NCBI GenBank assembly: GCA_021779935.1
Contig: JAJXZT010000042.1
Span: forward strand, 1-64,000
From: Acidobacteriota bacterium
GTDB taxonomy: Bacteria; Acidobacteriota; Terriglobia; Terriglobales; Acidobacteriaceae
Length of the DNA stretch: 64,000 nt
Direction: 5' to 3'
Positions 34,390 to 43,449 of this stretch are shown here, in pieces. Position 1 is the first letter of the stretch. Each line of letters starts with the position of its first letter. The position numbers and the translations under genes were made by a program. Below the pieces are notes generated by a model. The model saw nothing but the letters and a program-made list of their open reading frames with translations. It searched no databases and was not told the origin of the DNA.

Positions 34390-34858
34390 ATGAAGTGTCC
34401 AAATTGTTTGCGGTTTTTCGGGCCTTTCGCGGTTGCGATTGGACTGATGGTCATTCCACTCTATGGACAAAATCTGCCGGGAACTCAGCCGCAGAAGCAA
34501 CAGCAGCAATCTCAAGAGATGCAGGCGCAAGCCAGAGCGGTTCCACGGTTGGTGTACCTCGGGGGCTGAAGCCCCATCTCTCTGCGTTTGGCAACGCCGG
34601 GCTAAAGCCCGGCTCTACCAGAGGGTATACCTTCCGTGAATCTGCTCTAAGGGTCAGCAGGAAACGATCTCGGTCGCGGGAACAATAAAGACGTCCTCGG
34701 GCAAAGTCGTGGTTGAAGATCCGTCGACCGGCGTCAGCTACATTGTGGACAACCCCGACAAGGTTCAGCAGTTCGAGGGGAAGAACGTGGAGGTCACCGG
34801 GGTACTGGACCCCACGACGAATACTCTTCACGTAATCAGCGTGAAACCGAGTAAGTAG
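34390..34858 (+). pseudogene. small secreted OB-like protein gene interrupted by a palindromic element
   Basis: AGGAGG at 34375-34380 precedes ATG 34390. The frame encodes MKCPNCLRFFGPFAVAIG...YGQ (signal peptide) and a Gln-rich stretch, then enters inserted sequence and stops at 34567-34569. After the insert, a frame shifted by one base resumes as GQQETISVAGTIKTSSGK, VVVEDPSTGVSYIVDN, then VQQFEGKNVEVTGVLDPTT and NTLHVISVKPSK to the stop at 34858. The tail is related to the intact protein at 22168-22497. So a formerly intact gene of about 120 codons was split. A terminator at 34996-35037 remains downstream. Confidence 0.8.
34534..34648. mobile_element. 115-bp palindromic miniature element
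   Basis: Imperfect terminal inverted repeats (AGAGCGGTTCCACGGTTGG at the left, matching 13 of 19 bases of the complemented right end CCTTCCGTGAATCTGCTCT) enclose two strong hairpins: GGGGCT-GA-AGCCCC (34562-34575) and GCCGGGCT-AA-AGCCCGGC (34596-34613). It interrupts a coding sequence, which defines it as an insertion. It carries no gene; a REP- or MITE-like unit moved in trans is the likely nature. No clear target-site duplication was found. Confidence 0.7.
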
Positions 34859-34995
34859 CAGATCGAGCAAGAAACGTGAACGGGCTCCAGAGACTTCTCA
34901 GCTCTTCTCAAAGCTCGCCCTTTTGCGTGTATTAGACGGTAGGTCTACCGTTGGGTCCGGTTGGAGGAGCCGGGCTCGGCGGGCGCAGGTGGGCG

Positions 34996-35037
34996 AGAGC
35001 CTGTCCTTCAGCAGAGGGGAGGACAGGCTCTTTTATT
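34996..35037 (+). terminator. Rho-independent terminator
   Basis: AGAGCCTGTCC (34996-35006) pairs perfectly with GGACAGGCTCT (35021-35031), followed by TTTATTTATTT. It would terminate transcripts from the interrupted gene at 34390. Confidence 0.85.
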
Positions 35038-35159
35038 TATTTGCGGAAATTTCACCCTTCGCCGCGCTCAGGATGAAGTGCCCGACGACGCTTTTCGCGA
35101 CGAGAATTCGCCTTTCGAAAAGACTCAGAGATGGCGGCGGATTGGGTTAGACTTCCATC

Positions 35160-35561
35160 ATGCGGAAACTATACGCAGTCCTCGCAGTGCTGCTCGCGGC
35201 AGGAACGGCTTTGGCCTCGGGGCCGTGCAGGCCAAAGTTCGAACGCAAGCCCATCAACCAGGCGACGATCGAAAACATCCAAAAACTCCAGGTGAACAGC
35301 GGGGACGAACTCTGGCGGCTGGACGCGAACAAGGTGGCGCAACGCGAGGCCGTTAGCCTGGACCCGGCGCTGACGACGGCCAAGCCCGACGTGAAGGGCA
35401 GCGAGATGGTGCAGATGTACACCTATCGCTCAGGCAGCACAACCTACGTCATCACACTAAAAAAGTTCGACTGGCTGCTTCCCTACTCCGGCATCTACAA
35501 GATGATGATGTGGACGGTGACGGACGTGCGGACGATTTGTCCTGCGGCCAGAAAAAAGTAA
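35160..35561 (+). CDS. small secreted protein of unknown function
   Basis: Predicted 133 residues. Signal peptide [20 protein letters not shown]; mature part begins [14 protein letters not shown] and includes [51 protein letters not shown] and a second Cys near the end (TICPAARKK), so one disulfide is possible. No family recognised. It lies 25 bp upstream of rph in the same direction, so they may be co-transcribed, though no functional link is obvious. Confidence 0.75.
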   Translation: MRKLYAVLAVLLAAGTALASGPCRPKFERKPINQATIENIQKLQVNSGDELWRLDANKVAQREAVSLDPALTTAKPDVKGSEMVQMYTYRSGSTTYVITLKKFDWLLPYSGIYKMMMWTVTDVRTICPAARKK

Positions 35562-35586
35562 GACCATACCTGGACTGATAAAACTC

Positions 35587-36318
35587 ATGATCTATCGCTC
35601 GGATAATCGCACGCCGGAGGAAATGCGACCGGTAAAAATCACGACTGAATTCATCAGAACCGCCGAGGGCTCATGCCTGATCGAGATCGGCAATACACGC
35701 GTTATTTGTACGGCAACGATTGAAGAATGCGTGCCGAACTGGATGCGCAACGGAGGCAAAGGCTGGATTACCAGCGAATACTCGATGCTGCCGCGGGCCA
35801 CGCTGACACGCACGGCGCGCGAAAGCGTAAGGGGAAAAGTCGGCGGACGGACGCACGAAATCCAGCGGCTGATTGGGCGCTCGATGAGGGCGGTGGTGGA
35901 CCTGCAAAAGCTGGGCGAACGGACGGTGTGGATCGACTGCGACGTGATCCAGGCAGACGGCGGCACACGGACGGCGTCGATTACGGGCGGGTTCGTGGCG
36001 ATGGCGCTGGCCATGCAGAAACTGGTTTCGGCAGGCACTCTGAAAAAATTGCCGCTGCGCGATTTTGTGGCGGCAACCAGCGTGGGCATCGTGGACGGCG
36101 AGGTGCTGCTGGACCTGGCATACGAAGAAGACTCGCGTGCAGATGTCGACATGAACTTTGTGCTGACGGGCGGGAACAAGTTCATCGAAGTCCAAGCGAC
36201 GGCGGAGAAAGAACCTTTCGGCGACGATCTGCTGGCAAAGATGACCCAGTTCGCAAGAAAAGGGATCGCGGAGTTGGTGAAGATACAGAAAGAGACGCTG
36301 GGTGGAATGAGCCTGTAG
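35587..36318 (+). CDS. rph: ribonuclease PH
   Basis: Predicted 243 residues, full length. [91 protein letters not shown]-type segment and [21 protein letters not shown] are the diagnostic motifs. It trims tRNA 3' ends phosphorolytically in the cytoplasm. Taken from ATG 35587. It is followed by a run of TTTC-type repeats and a hairpin before the convergent fba gene. Confidence 0.96.
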   Translation: MIYRSDNRTPEEMRPVKITTEFIRTAEGSCLIEIGNTRVICTATIEECVPNWMRNGGKGWITSEYSMLPRATLTRTARESVRGKVGGRTHEIQRLIGRSMRAVVDLQKLGERTVWIDCDVIQADGGTRTASITGGFVAMALAMQKLVSAGTLKKLPLRDFVAATSVGIVDGEVLLDLAYEEDSRADVDMNFVLTGGNKFIEVQATAEKEPFGDDLLAKMTQFARKGIAELVKIQKETLGGMSL

Positions 36319-36390
36319 ATTTTCCCACTCGAAAGACAGTTTCGAGTTTCAAGTTTCGGGTTTCGAGAAACGCACGGAAAGAACATAAGC

Positions 36391-36424
36391 GAAAAGGGTT
36401 GCGGGAAAGATTCCGCAACCCTTT
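36391..36424 (-). terminator. terminator between rph and fba
   Basis: AAAGGGTTGCGG (36393-36404) pairs with CCGCAACCCTTT (36413-36424) around an 8-nt loop. On the minus strand it is followed by TTC, fitting termination of the fba transcript; it may also serve rph. Confidence 0.65.
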
Positions 36425-36446
36425 CGTGTGTCCGGTTACATACTAA

Positions 36447-37478
36447 TCATTTGGCGACGACGGCGCTTTCCGCGTAGAACTTCGTCATCTCCTTGAGGGA
36501 GATGGGCGCGTAATCGCCGGCGTGTCCTGCCTGGCCGAATTGCGTCATGCGCTCTGCAACGACCTTCTTCATGGCTTCGCGCGCGGGCTTCATGTAGTCG
36601 CGCGGATCGAACTTCTCGGGCGTCTCGAAGAGCACCTTGCGGATGGCTCCGGTGATAGCGAGGCGATTGTCGGTATCGACGTTGATCTTGCGCACGCCAT
36701 TCTTGATGCCGAGCTGGATCTCTTCGACCGGCACGCCCCAGGTGGGCTTCAGGCTGCCGCCGTACTTGTTGATGATGTCCTGGAGATCCTTGGGCACGCT
36801 GGAGGAGCCGTGCATGACGAGATGGACGTTGGGAAGCCGCTTGTGAATTTCCATGAGGCGGTCCATTTTGAGCACGGAGCCGTCGGGCTTCTTGGTGAAC
36901 TTGTAAGCGCCGTGGCTGGTTCCGATGGCGATGGCGAGAGCATCGAGGCCGGTCTTTTCGACGAACTCGACGGCCTGATCGGGGTCCGTGACGTGCTCGA
37001 GGCCGGTGCCGCCGGCGCCGTGACCATCTTCAATTCCGCCAAGCACACCGATTTCACCTTCAACAGTGACGCCGCGGGCATGCGCATATTCGACGACTTC
37101 ACGCGTGGCCTGGACGTTGTACTCGAAGGAGGACGGCGTCTTGCCGTCGGGCATGAGCGAGCCATCCATCATGACGCTGGTGAAGCCGAGCTCGATGGCT
37201 GACTTGCAGGTTTCGACGCTATTGCCGTGGTCGAGGTGGAGGACGGTGGGGATTTCAGGATAGAGCTCGGTGGCGGCGAGCATCAGGTGATAGAGGAACT
37301 TGTCCTGCGAATAGCTGCGGGCTCCGCGACTGGCCTGCACGATGACCGGCGACTGAGTTTCGCGCGCAGCCTCCATGATGGCCTGGATCTGCTCCATGTT
37401 GTTTACGTTGAAGGCGCCAACGCCGTAACCGCGTTTGGACGCCTCATCCAGCAATTGGCGCATCGAGACTAATGGCAT
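36447..37478 (-). CDS. fba: class II fructose-bisphosphate aldolase
   Basis: Predicted 343 residues. [30 protein letters not shown], zinc-site HLDHG with later histidines (VMHGSSSVP), [10 protein letters not shown] and IGTSHGAYK identify a zinc-dependent class IIB aldolase of glycolysis and gluconeogenesis. AGGAG lies 10 nt upstream of ATG 37478. It is divergent from a class I LacD-type aldolase 221 bp away, so the cell carries two unrelated catalysts for similar chemistry side by side. Confidence 0.95.
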   Translation of the reverse strand: MPLVSMRQLLDEASKRGYGVGAFNVNNMEQIQAIMEAARETQSPVIVQASRGARSYSQDKFLYHLMLAATELYPEIPTVLHLDHGNSVETCKSAIELGFTSVMMDGSLMPDGKTPSSFEYNVQATREVVEYAHARGVTVEGEIGVLGGIEDGHGAGGTGLEHVTDPDQAVEFVEKTGLDALAIAIGTSHGAYKFTKKPDGSVLKMDRLMEIHKRLPNVHLVMHGSSSVPKDLQDIINKYGGSLKPTWGVPVEEIQLGIKNGVRKINVDTDNRLAITGAIRKVLFETPEKFDPRDYMKPAREAMKKVVAERMTQFGQAGHAGDYAPISLKEMTKFYAESAVVAK

Positions 37479-37699
37479 GAGCAGGGTTCTCCTTTATGAA
37501 TCTTTCAAGGCTATAATTCCAAACAGATGGTACCCGAGGGGTGTCGGGTGGCGCTGTGACGCAGACCACAAATTCGTGGCAAGGCCGCACGGATTTACTG
37601 GTCTCGCGCAAATACCTGATCGAATCCCGTAAACCTGCCCCTAAAGTCTTGTATTGGCAACCCATTTTGCTGCGTTGAGAACGACGTAGGAGGAGAAAG

Positions 37700-38674
37700 A
37701 TGAAGCTTACGCCCGGAAAACTGGCTGGTCTGAAGGCAGTCTCGAACGAACGCGGGGTGATTGCCGCCGCCGCGATGGACCAGCGCGGTTCGCTGAAAAA
37801 GGCCCTTGGGCCAACCGCCGGAGACAAGGAATTGATCGAGTTCAAGGTGGCAGTGTCGGAGGTGCTGACACAGCACGCAAGCGCCATTCTGCTGGACCCG
37901 GAATGGGGACTGCAGGCAGCGGCGAAACGAAACAAAAAGAGCGGTCTGCTGCTGGCCTACGAAAAAACCGGCTACGACAAGCAGACTCCGGGACGGCTGC
38001 CAGACCTGCTGGACGTGTGGAGCGCGCAGCGGTTGAAGGCCGCAGGAGCGGACTGCGTCAAGATCCTGCTCTACTACGCGCCGGCCGATCCGAAGAATAT
38101 CAACGATCTGAAGCACGCCTGGGTGGAACGAATCGGCGATGAGTGCCGGGCAAACGATATCGCGTTCTTCCTGGAGATCATAGGCTACGAAGAAGGCACG
38201 GACGAAAAAGGCCTGGAATACGCGAAGAAGAAGCCGGAAATCGTGAAGGCCTACATGCGGGAGTTCACCAAGGAGCAGTACGGCGTGGACGTGCTGAAGC
38301 TGGAAGTGCCGATCAACATGAAGTTCGTGGAAGGCACGAAGAGCTTCAAAGGCCAGACGGCCTACACGCGGGCGGAAGCAATGGAACACTTCCGGGAATC
38401 GGCAAAGTGCACGAACAAGCCGTTCATCTACCTGTCGGCGGGCGTGAGCAACGCGGAGTTCAGCGAGACGCTGGACCTGGTGGCAGAGTCGGGCGTGAAA
38501 TATAACGGCGTGCTCTGCGGACGGGCGACGTGGGCGGACGGTGTGCCGATCTACGCCGAAAAGGGGCTGAAGGCGTTCGAAGAGTGGCTGAACACGGAAG
38601 GCGTGAAGAACATCCAGAACGTAAACAACAGCCTGAAGGCGGCATTACCGTGGTATCCGATCTACGGCGTATAG
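37700..38674 (+). CDS. tagatose 1,6-diphosphate aldolase (LacD-like, class I)
   Basis: Predicted 324 residues. AAAAMDQRGSLKKALG, SAILLDPEWGLQAA, GADCVKILLYYAPADP, FFLEIIGYEEG and VLKLEVPINMKFVEG match the LacD family, which forms a Schiff base through lysine. Substrate may be tagatose or fructose 1,6-bisphosphate; the family is often unspecific. AGGAGGAGAAAG stands right before ATG 37700, one of the strongest ribosome-binding sites in the window. No lac or tagatose genes accompany it. Confidence 0.9.
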   Translation: MKLTPGKLAGLKAVSNERGVIAAAAMDQRGSLKKALGPTAGDKELIEFKVAVSEVLTQHASAILLDPEWGLQAAAKRNKKSGLLLAYEKTGYDKQTPGRLPDLLDVWSAQRLKAAGADCVKILLYYAPADPKNINDLKHAWVERIGDECRANDIAFFLEIIGYEEGTDEKGLEYAKKKPEIVKAYMREFTKEQYGVDVLKLEVPINMKFVEGTKSFKGQTAYTRAEAMEHFRESAKCTNKPFIYLSAGVSNAEFSETLDLVAESGVKYNGVLCGRATWADGVPIYAEKGLKAFEEWLNTEGVKNIQNVNNSLKAALPWYPIYGV

Positions 38675-38697
38675 GTCGCGTTACGATGTTTTCGGAG

Positions 38698-38724
38698 GGG
38701 TGCGCCGCTTGGTGCACCCTTTCC
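38698..38724 (+). terminator. weak terminator after the LacD-like gene
   Basis: GGGTGC (38698-38703) pairs with GCACCC (38714-38719), followed by TTTCCCGTTT. Short stem, so termination may be partial. Confidence 0.5.
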
Positions 38725-38864
38725 CGTTTATGGCACCTTTGTGTCGAAAATCACTGCAATCCTGTATCCAGCGGCGAATAATTAAATTAACGGATTCGTC
38801 CGGGACATGACTGGTGAAGCACGCCGTGAAAAGCGTGTGCCGGTTGTGCCGGGAGGATACGAGT

Positions 38865-38957
38865 ATGAAAGCCTGGTCGTGGCGAGAAAGCCTGCTGTGG
38901 TCCCTGCTGGCATATGTGGGGCAGAGCCCGCGAGAAGCACACCGGATGTATCTGTGA
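38865..38957 (+). CDS. candidate 30-residue small protein
   Basis: The frame runs MKAWSWRESLLWSLLAYVGQ then SPREAHRMYL, 30 residues with an amphipathic or membrane-seeking N-terminal half rich in Trp and Leu. GGGAGG at 38851-38856 lies 8 nt before ATG 38865, an ideal ribosome-binding site, and a good Rho-independent terminator follows at 39060-39086. The combination suggests a short transcript with a translated peptide, but such a short frame can be chance. An overlapping longer frame (38807-39139) has no protein-like composition. Confidence 0.35.
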   Translation: MKAWSWRESLLWSLLAYVGQSPREAHRMYL

Positions 38958-39059
38958 TGGAAAGCTACGAGGCACGCGAGAAGGACCGCCGCACCGGTTC
39001 AGTCGATGACAGGAAAGCATCTCCATCATTCGCATTCATAACTTCCTCTCGCTCCATGG

Positions 39060-39086
39060 GCGTGCGGCGCGGCGCACGCATTTTTT
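39060..39086 (+). terminator. Rho-independent terminator of a short plus-strand transcript
   Basis: GCGTGCG (39060-39066) pairs with CGCACGC (39073-39079), followed by ATTTTTT. No annotated plus-strand gene ends here except the candidate small protein at 38865-38957. Confidence 0.65.
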
Positions 39087-39151
39087 CTGCAAAAAGAAAT
39101 GAGGCGGCGAATGGTCGCCGCCAGATTCCCCCGATCTAAATTGCAATTGGT

Positions 39152-39478
39152 CTAGCGTCCGCGATAGTCGTGACGAAGATCCTTCTTGTCATGACGAATG
39201 TCACGTTTGTCGTGACGAATGTCGCGGCGATCCCGGCGAGCATCGCGGGCCTTTGCGCGGGCGACCAGCGGGTGGCCGGTGGCGCGAGCGACGCGTGCCT
39301 GGCGGACATCGCGATGTATGTCCTTGCGGTCGTGACGAATGTCGCGTTTGTCGCTGCGAACGTCGCGACGATCATGACGAATATCGCGGCGGGACGCCGT
39401 CTGCGCAAAGGCAGTGATGCCCAGGCTGAAGGCGGCGGTAATAGCAAAGATCGAAATCCTGTGAAGTAAGCGGCTCAT
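39152..39478 (-). CDS. secreted basic heptad-repeat protein (RDIRHDK)
   Basis: Predicted 108 residues. Signal peptide MSRLLHRISIFAITAAFSLGITAFAQ; the mature part is built from seven-residue repeats of the form RDIRHDK/RDVRSDK in two blocks (about 30-60 and 85-108) around an Ala/Arg spacer. Highly charged, alternating Arg/Lys and Asp, likely an extended helix. GGGGAGGG precedes ATG 39478 by 5 nt. Function unknown; the charge pattern suits binding to polyanions or metal ions in the periplasm. The DNA shows the matching 21-bp periodicity. Confidence 0.75.
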   Translation of the reverse strand: MSRLLHRISIFAITAAFSLGITAFAQTASRRDIRHDRRDVRSDKRDIRHDRKDIHRDVRQARVARATGHPLVARAKARDARRDRRDIRHDKRDIRHDKKDLRHDYRGR

Positions 39479-39644
39479 TTGGCCCTCCCCGTGACTGCTT
39501 TCCGAGTCACGCTGGATTGAACCCTGTCGATGTATGCGAGTTGTCCGGAAATCCGCAATTGACGCGGGTTTCGGCGATTACCGTGGGACAGTGTACCAAA
39601 GCGCGATGGCGAAACTAATCCCGCAGAGCAGGGTTAGCGGGCAT

Positions 39645-39666
39645 GAAAAAGAGCGCCCGAGGGCGC
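39645..39666 (-). terminator. Rho-independent terminator of guaA operon
   Basis: GCGCCC-GA-GGGCGC (39653-39666) followed on the minus strand by TCTTTTT, 27 bp past the guaA stop. Confidence 0.8.
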
Positions 39667-39692
39667 CCTTGCATAAGGATTCGAGAAGTTCC

Positions 39693-41252
39693 CTACTCCC
39701 ACTCGATGGTTCCCGGCGGTTTTGAAGTGATGTCGTAGACGACGCGGTTGATGCCCTTGATCTCGTTGACGATGCGGCTGGAGATTGTCTTGAGAACTTC
39801 ATAGGGCAGCGGAACCCAGTCGGCGGTCATGCCGTCCTCGGAGTTCACGGCGCGGATGGCGCAGGTGTATGCGTATGTACGCTGGTCGCCCATGACGCCG
39901 ACGGACATGACGGGAAGCAACACGGCGAAAGACTGCCAGATTTCGTTATAGAGACCGGCACGCTTGATCTCGGCGACGACGATGTCGTCGGCGTCCTGGA
40001 GCAACCGGATTCGCTCGGGAGTGACTTCGCCAAGGATGCGGACGGCGAGTCCGGGGCCGGGGAACGGCTGGCGCTGGAGCATTTCGTCGGGCATGGCGAG
40101 GTCGCGTCCGATGCGGCGGACTTCGTCCTTGAAGAGATCCTTGAGCGGCTCGATGAGCTTGAGCTTCATCTTGTCGGGCAGACCGCCGACGTTGTGATGG
40201 CTCTTGATCGTCTGCGAAGGGCCGCGCACGGAGACGGACTCGATGACATCGGGATAGAGCGTGCCCTGTACGAGCCAGTCGACCGCGCCGGACTGGCGCT
40301 CGACGCGCCGCGCTTCGGCGTCAAAAACTTCGATGAATTCGTTGCCGATGATCTTGCGCTTGCGCTCGGGTTCTGTGACGCCCGCGAGTTTGGAGAGAAA
40401 GCGGTCAGTGGCGTCGACGGCATCGACGTTGAGATGAAGCTTGTTGCGCAGGTTCTCCTGCACCTTCTCGTACTCGTTCTTGCGCAGGACGCCGTTGTTG
40501 ACGAAGACGCAGGTGAGGCGATCTCCGATGGCGCGGGCAACAAGCGTGGCGGCGACGGAGGAATCGACTCCGCCGGAGATCGCGCAGATAGCGCGGCCAT
40601 GCTCGCCGACGGTCTGGCGGACACTGGCGACGGTGGCGTCGATGAAGCGCTGCGGCGTCCAGTTGGGCTGCGCCTGACAGATGCGGAAGACAAAGTTCTT
40701 GAGCAGATCCGTGCCGAAGCGCGTGTGGTGGACTTCCGGGTGGAACTGCACGGCCCACATGCGCTTCGAGGCGTTCTCAATGCCAGCGACAGCGCTGGGC
40801 GATTTCGCGATCAGGCGGAAGCCTTCGGGCAAAACTTCGGCTTCGTCGCCGTGCGACATCCAGACGGAGAGCGAGCGCGGCATACCTTCAAAGAGCACCG
40901 ATGGTTCGATGACCGAGACTTCGGCGTGGCCGTACTCGCGCTTGGACGCGGCGCGAACCGTGCCGCCGAGCGTGTGCGTCATGAACTGGAGGCCGTAGCA
41001 GATACCGAGCACGGGCAATCCGAGTGAGAGAATTTGCGGGTCGGTCGGCGGAGCATCGGCGTCATACACCGAGCAAGGGCCGCCAGAGAGGATGAGTCCG
41101 GCGGGATTGTAGCCCTGTATCTCGGTGAGGCTCGCGGTGCATGGCAGCACGACGGAAAAGACATTCTGTTCGCGAATACGGCGCGCAATGAGCTGGGTGT
41201 ATTGCGAGCCAAAGTCGAGGACGACGATTGATTGCAGGGCTGGATGGTCCAC
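39693..41252 (-). CDS. guaA: GMP synthase (glutamine-hydrolysing)
   Basis: Predicted 519 residues from GTG 41252. Glutaminase domain: VVLDFGSQYTQLIARRIRE, LILSGGPCSVYD, catalytic C85 in GICYGLQ, and QFHPEVHHT. ATP pyrophosphatase domain: P-loop CAISGGVDSSVAA, and dimerisation segment RQPFPGPGLAVRILGE to the end TSKPPGTIEWE. It aminates XMP to GMP. The frame extends upstream to 41402 but that part has no family similarity. It lies 43 bp after the membrane protein gene, probably in one operon with it and murB. Confidence 0.95.
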   Translation of the reverse strand: MDHPALQSIVVLDFGSQYTQLIARRIREQNVFSVVLPCTASLTEIQGYNPAGLILSGGPCSVYDADAPPTDPQILSLGLPVLGICYGLQFMTHTLGGTVRAASKREYGHAEVSVIEPSVLFEGMPRSLSVWMSHGDEAEVLPEGFRLIAKSPSAVAGIENASKRMWAVQFHPEVHHTRFGTDLLKNFVFRICQAQPNWTPQRFIDATVASVRQTVGEHGRAICAISGGVDSSVAATLVARAIGDRLTCVFVNNGVLRKNEYEKVQENLRNKLHLNVDAVDATDRFLSKLAGVTEPERKRKIIGNEFIEVFDAEARRVERQSGAVDWLVQGTLYPDVIESVSVRGPSQTIKSHHNVGGLPDKMKLKLIEPLKDLFKDEVRRIGRDLAMPDEMLQRQPFPGPGLAVRILGEVTPERIRLLQDADDIVVAEIKRAGLYNEIWQSFAVLLPVMSVGVMGDQRTYAYTCAIRAVNSEDGMTADWVPLPYEVLKTISSRIVNEIKGINRVVYDITSKPPGTIEWE

Positions 41253-41295
41253 GCAATAGATTCGCAAATAGCAGGGCGAAATGTAAAGCGGCAGG

Positions 41296-42228
41296 TTAGG
41301 TGGCTGGTTCTGCGGAAGTTGCGGGCACGAAATCCGGGCGTTCGACGTGGGCGACGAAAAGATAGGCCGCATGGCGCGCCAGCAGGAACCAGTCGGAGAC
41401 AACGCAATAAATCATGGTGGTAAGGAAAACAAGGATGGCAACGGCCCACGAAGGGATCACCGAGCCGGCTACCACCGCCGCGACACCCACGATGGTGATC
41501 ACTATGTTGACGATGGTGCGGATGAGGCCGTTCCAGAAAGAGGCAACCACCAGGGAAATCCATTGGCACTTGACGAAGTAGATGGCGTCGGCAGTGGCGT
41601 CGAGCGCGGGGCGGCCGTCACGCACGAGAAAGACAACCGCCAGCGAGAGAAACCAGTTGGCAAATCCCCAGATGACGAGCGACACGCCGAAGATCGCAAG
41701 AAAAACGATGATGGCGATGATGTAATGCGGGTTTTCATAAGAACCCATGACCGGAACAACGGAAAGAGCACCGAGCCGATAACCGATGGCGATGATAAGC
41801 AAGGCGACGATGCGCATGAGGTGCAGGAGCCAGAGCTGCCGCCACTGGATGTTGACGCGAGCGGCCGCCTCGGGGTCGAACTCGGCGAGGATCATGCGCG
41901 TGGTGACGCCGCGCCCGATGGTGGCCGCGATGGTCCAGAGAATGCAGATCAGGGGTATGACGAAGAGCAACATGGGAGCGAGCAGCGGCAGGGCCTCGGA
42001 GAGAATTCCTGAGACGCCTTGCGCCAGCGTCATGATGTCGTGCGGGCCGGCGATGAGTTCGTCGCCGCCGCTGAGCGAGATGGCCACGAGCACGCGCTGT
42101 ATGTAAAGAAAGGCGAGACCCAACGCACCGAGTCCGAATGACCAGCGCCAGATGAGCTCCACGAGGAAGGCCGACTGATTGTGGCGCACAACGCGAATCG
42201 ACTCGGACGTGGGAGTTGCGGCGGCCAA
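41296..42228 (-). CDS. polytopic membrane protein of unknown function
   Basis: Predicted 310 residues with about six hydrophobic helices (for example FGLGALGLAFLYI, LLAPMLLFVIPLICILWTIA, IIAIIVFLAIFGVSLVIWGF, TIVNIVITIVGVAAVVAG, WAVAILVFLTTMIYCVVSDWF). No family recognised. A TTG at 42228, with AGGAGG 7 nt upstream placed just after the murB stop, is the most convincing start; the longer frame to 42378 overlaps murB. Linked to murB and guaA by short gaps. Confidence 0.75.
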   Translation of the reverse strand: MAAATPTSESIRVVRHNQSAFLVELIWRWSFGLGALGLAFLYIQRVLVAISLSGGDELIAGPHDIMTLAQGVSGILSEALPLLAPMLLFVIPLICILWTIAATIGRGVTTRMILAEFDPEAAARVNIQWRQLWLLHLMRIVALLIIAIGYRLGALSVVPVMGSYENPHYIIAIIVFLAIFGVSLVIWGFANWFLSLAVVFLVRDGRPALDATADAIYFVKCQWISLVVASFWNGLIRTIVNIVITIVGVAAVVAGSVIPSWAVAILVFLTTMIYCVVSDWFLLARHAAYLFVAHVERPDFVPATSAEPAT

Positions 42229-42241
42229 GGGCTGGTCCTCC

Positions 42242-43300
42242 TCAGGGAAGATCGAATCCGACGAAAACCGGTTCGGGTTGAAGTTCGACTCCGAACGTAT
42301 CAAAAACGCGCTTCTGCACAAGGTCCTTGAGTGCCAGAACATCGGTAGCGGTCGCGCCTCCACGATTGACGAGGGCAAGCGTGTGACGGCTGGAGATGCC
42401 CACGGTTCCGAAGGTGAAGCCCTTGTGAAAACCAGCCTGCTCGACGAGCCAGGCGGCAGGAACCTTTACGCGTCCCTCGCCGACGGGATACTTCGGCAAG
42501 GTGAGATGGCGGCTTTCGGCAATGGCAAAGATTCGCTGATAGTGCTCGGCGGCGATGACCGGATTCTTGAAAAACGAGCCGGCACTGCGCGCGTCGGCGT
42601 CGCCTTCCACGAGCAGCATGGCCTTGCCATGACGGATTTCGCGCACGGCCTCGCGCACGTTGGCGAGCGTCGGCGGCTTGGGCTGAGTTTCGAAATATCG
42701 CTTGATGTCGGCGTACTCCAGGCGCGGTGCGCCACCGGGATGGGTGGCGAAGGTGACGGCAAGAATCACGTAACGGCCGCGATTGCGGGAGTTAAAGCGG
42801 CTGGAACGGTAAGCGAATTCGCACTCAGCGTTGGAGAACTCGACGGTGGCGCCGCTCTGCAAGTCGAAGGCGCGAACGCGAACGATGGTCTCGGAAACAT
42901 CCTGACCGTAGGCGCCAACATTCTGCACCGGCGTGCCGCCGACGGTGCCGGGGATTCCGCTGAGACACTCCATGCCGGAGCAGTTTGCAGCGACCGATTG
43001 CTCGACGACGCGATCCCACTCTTCGCCCGCGCCATACTCGACGGCCTCGCGACCGTTGTCCGGGCCGAGAGGATTGCGTCCGAGAATCGACATCTTGAGA
43101 ACGATGCCGGGCCAGCCGGAGTCGGAGATTACAAGATTGCTGCCGCCGCCAAGAATGAACAAAGAAAGCTGGCGCTCAGTGGCCCACTCGACGGCCTGAC
43201 GGACGTCCGGCTCAGTGGCGGTCTCCGCGAAAAAACGCGCGGGCCCTCCAACACCAAGGGTTGTGTACGGCCCAAGTGCAACGTGTTCCCGAATCTCCAT
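42242..43300 (-). CDS. murB: UDP-N-acetylenolpyruvoylglucosamine reductase
   Basis: Predicted 352 residues. FAD-binding TTLGVGGPARFFAE, ILGGGSNLVISD, MECLSGIPGTVGGTPVQNVGAYGQDVSETI, substrate segment SAGSFFKNPV, and PEPVFVGF at the C-terminus. The length and NVGAYGQD/YRSSRF segments fit type I (E. coli-like) MurB. It completes UDP-MurNAc synthesis in the cytoplasm. Confidence 0.95.
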   Translation of the reverse strand: MEIREHVALGPYTTLGVGGPARFFAETATEPDVRQAVEWATERQLSLFILGGGSNLVISDSGWPGIVLKMSILGRNPLGPDNGREAVEYGAGEEWDRVVEQSVAANCSGMECLSGIPGTVGGTPVQNVGAYGQDVSETIVRVRAFDLQSGATVEFSNAECEFAYRSSRFNSRNRGRYVILAVTFATHPGGAPRLEYADIKRYFETQPKPPTLANVREAVREIRHGKAMLLVEGDADARSAGSFFKNPVIAAEHYQRIFAIAESRHLTLPKYPVGEGRVKVPAAWLVEQAGFHKGFTFGTVGISSRHTLALVNRGGATATDVLALKDLVQKRVFDTFGVELQPEPVFVGFDLP

Positions 43301-43449
43301 GGGTCAACTATACGCCGGACGGAATGGCCCACTGAATGGCTCGCAGCGACCGGCCAGGGCGCCAGGGCCGCACTTCAGCAAGGCGGCTTTGGAAAAACCA
43401 GACGCCCCTGCCATACTGTTTATATCTCGAAATGTGGGGAGTACAAAAC

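Noticed and set aside
37479-37699. tRNA-like stretch (GATCGAATCCCGT near 37617)
   Set aside because: No acceptor stem or anticodon arm can be paired around it; no tRNA gene was found anywhere in the window.
38807-39139. 110-codon plus-strand frame
   Set aside because: No signal, no family resemblance, weak start, and its end runs through the terminator hairpin; the 30-codon frame inside it has a far better ribosome site.
39152-39478. CRISPR-like periodicity
   Set aside because: The 21-bp repeats are contiguous, in frame and code RDIRHDK heptads; there are no unique spacers or cas genes.
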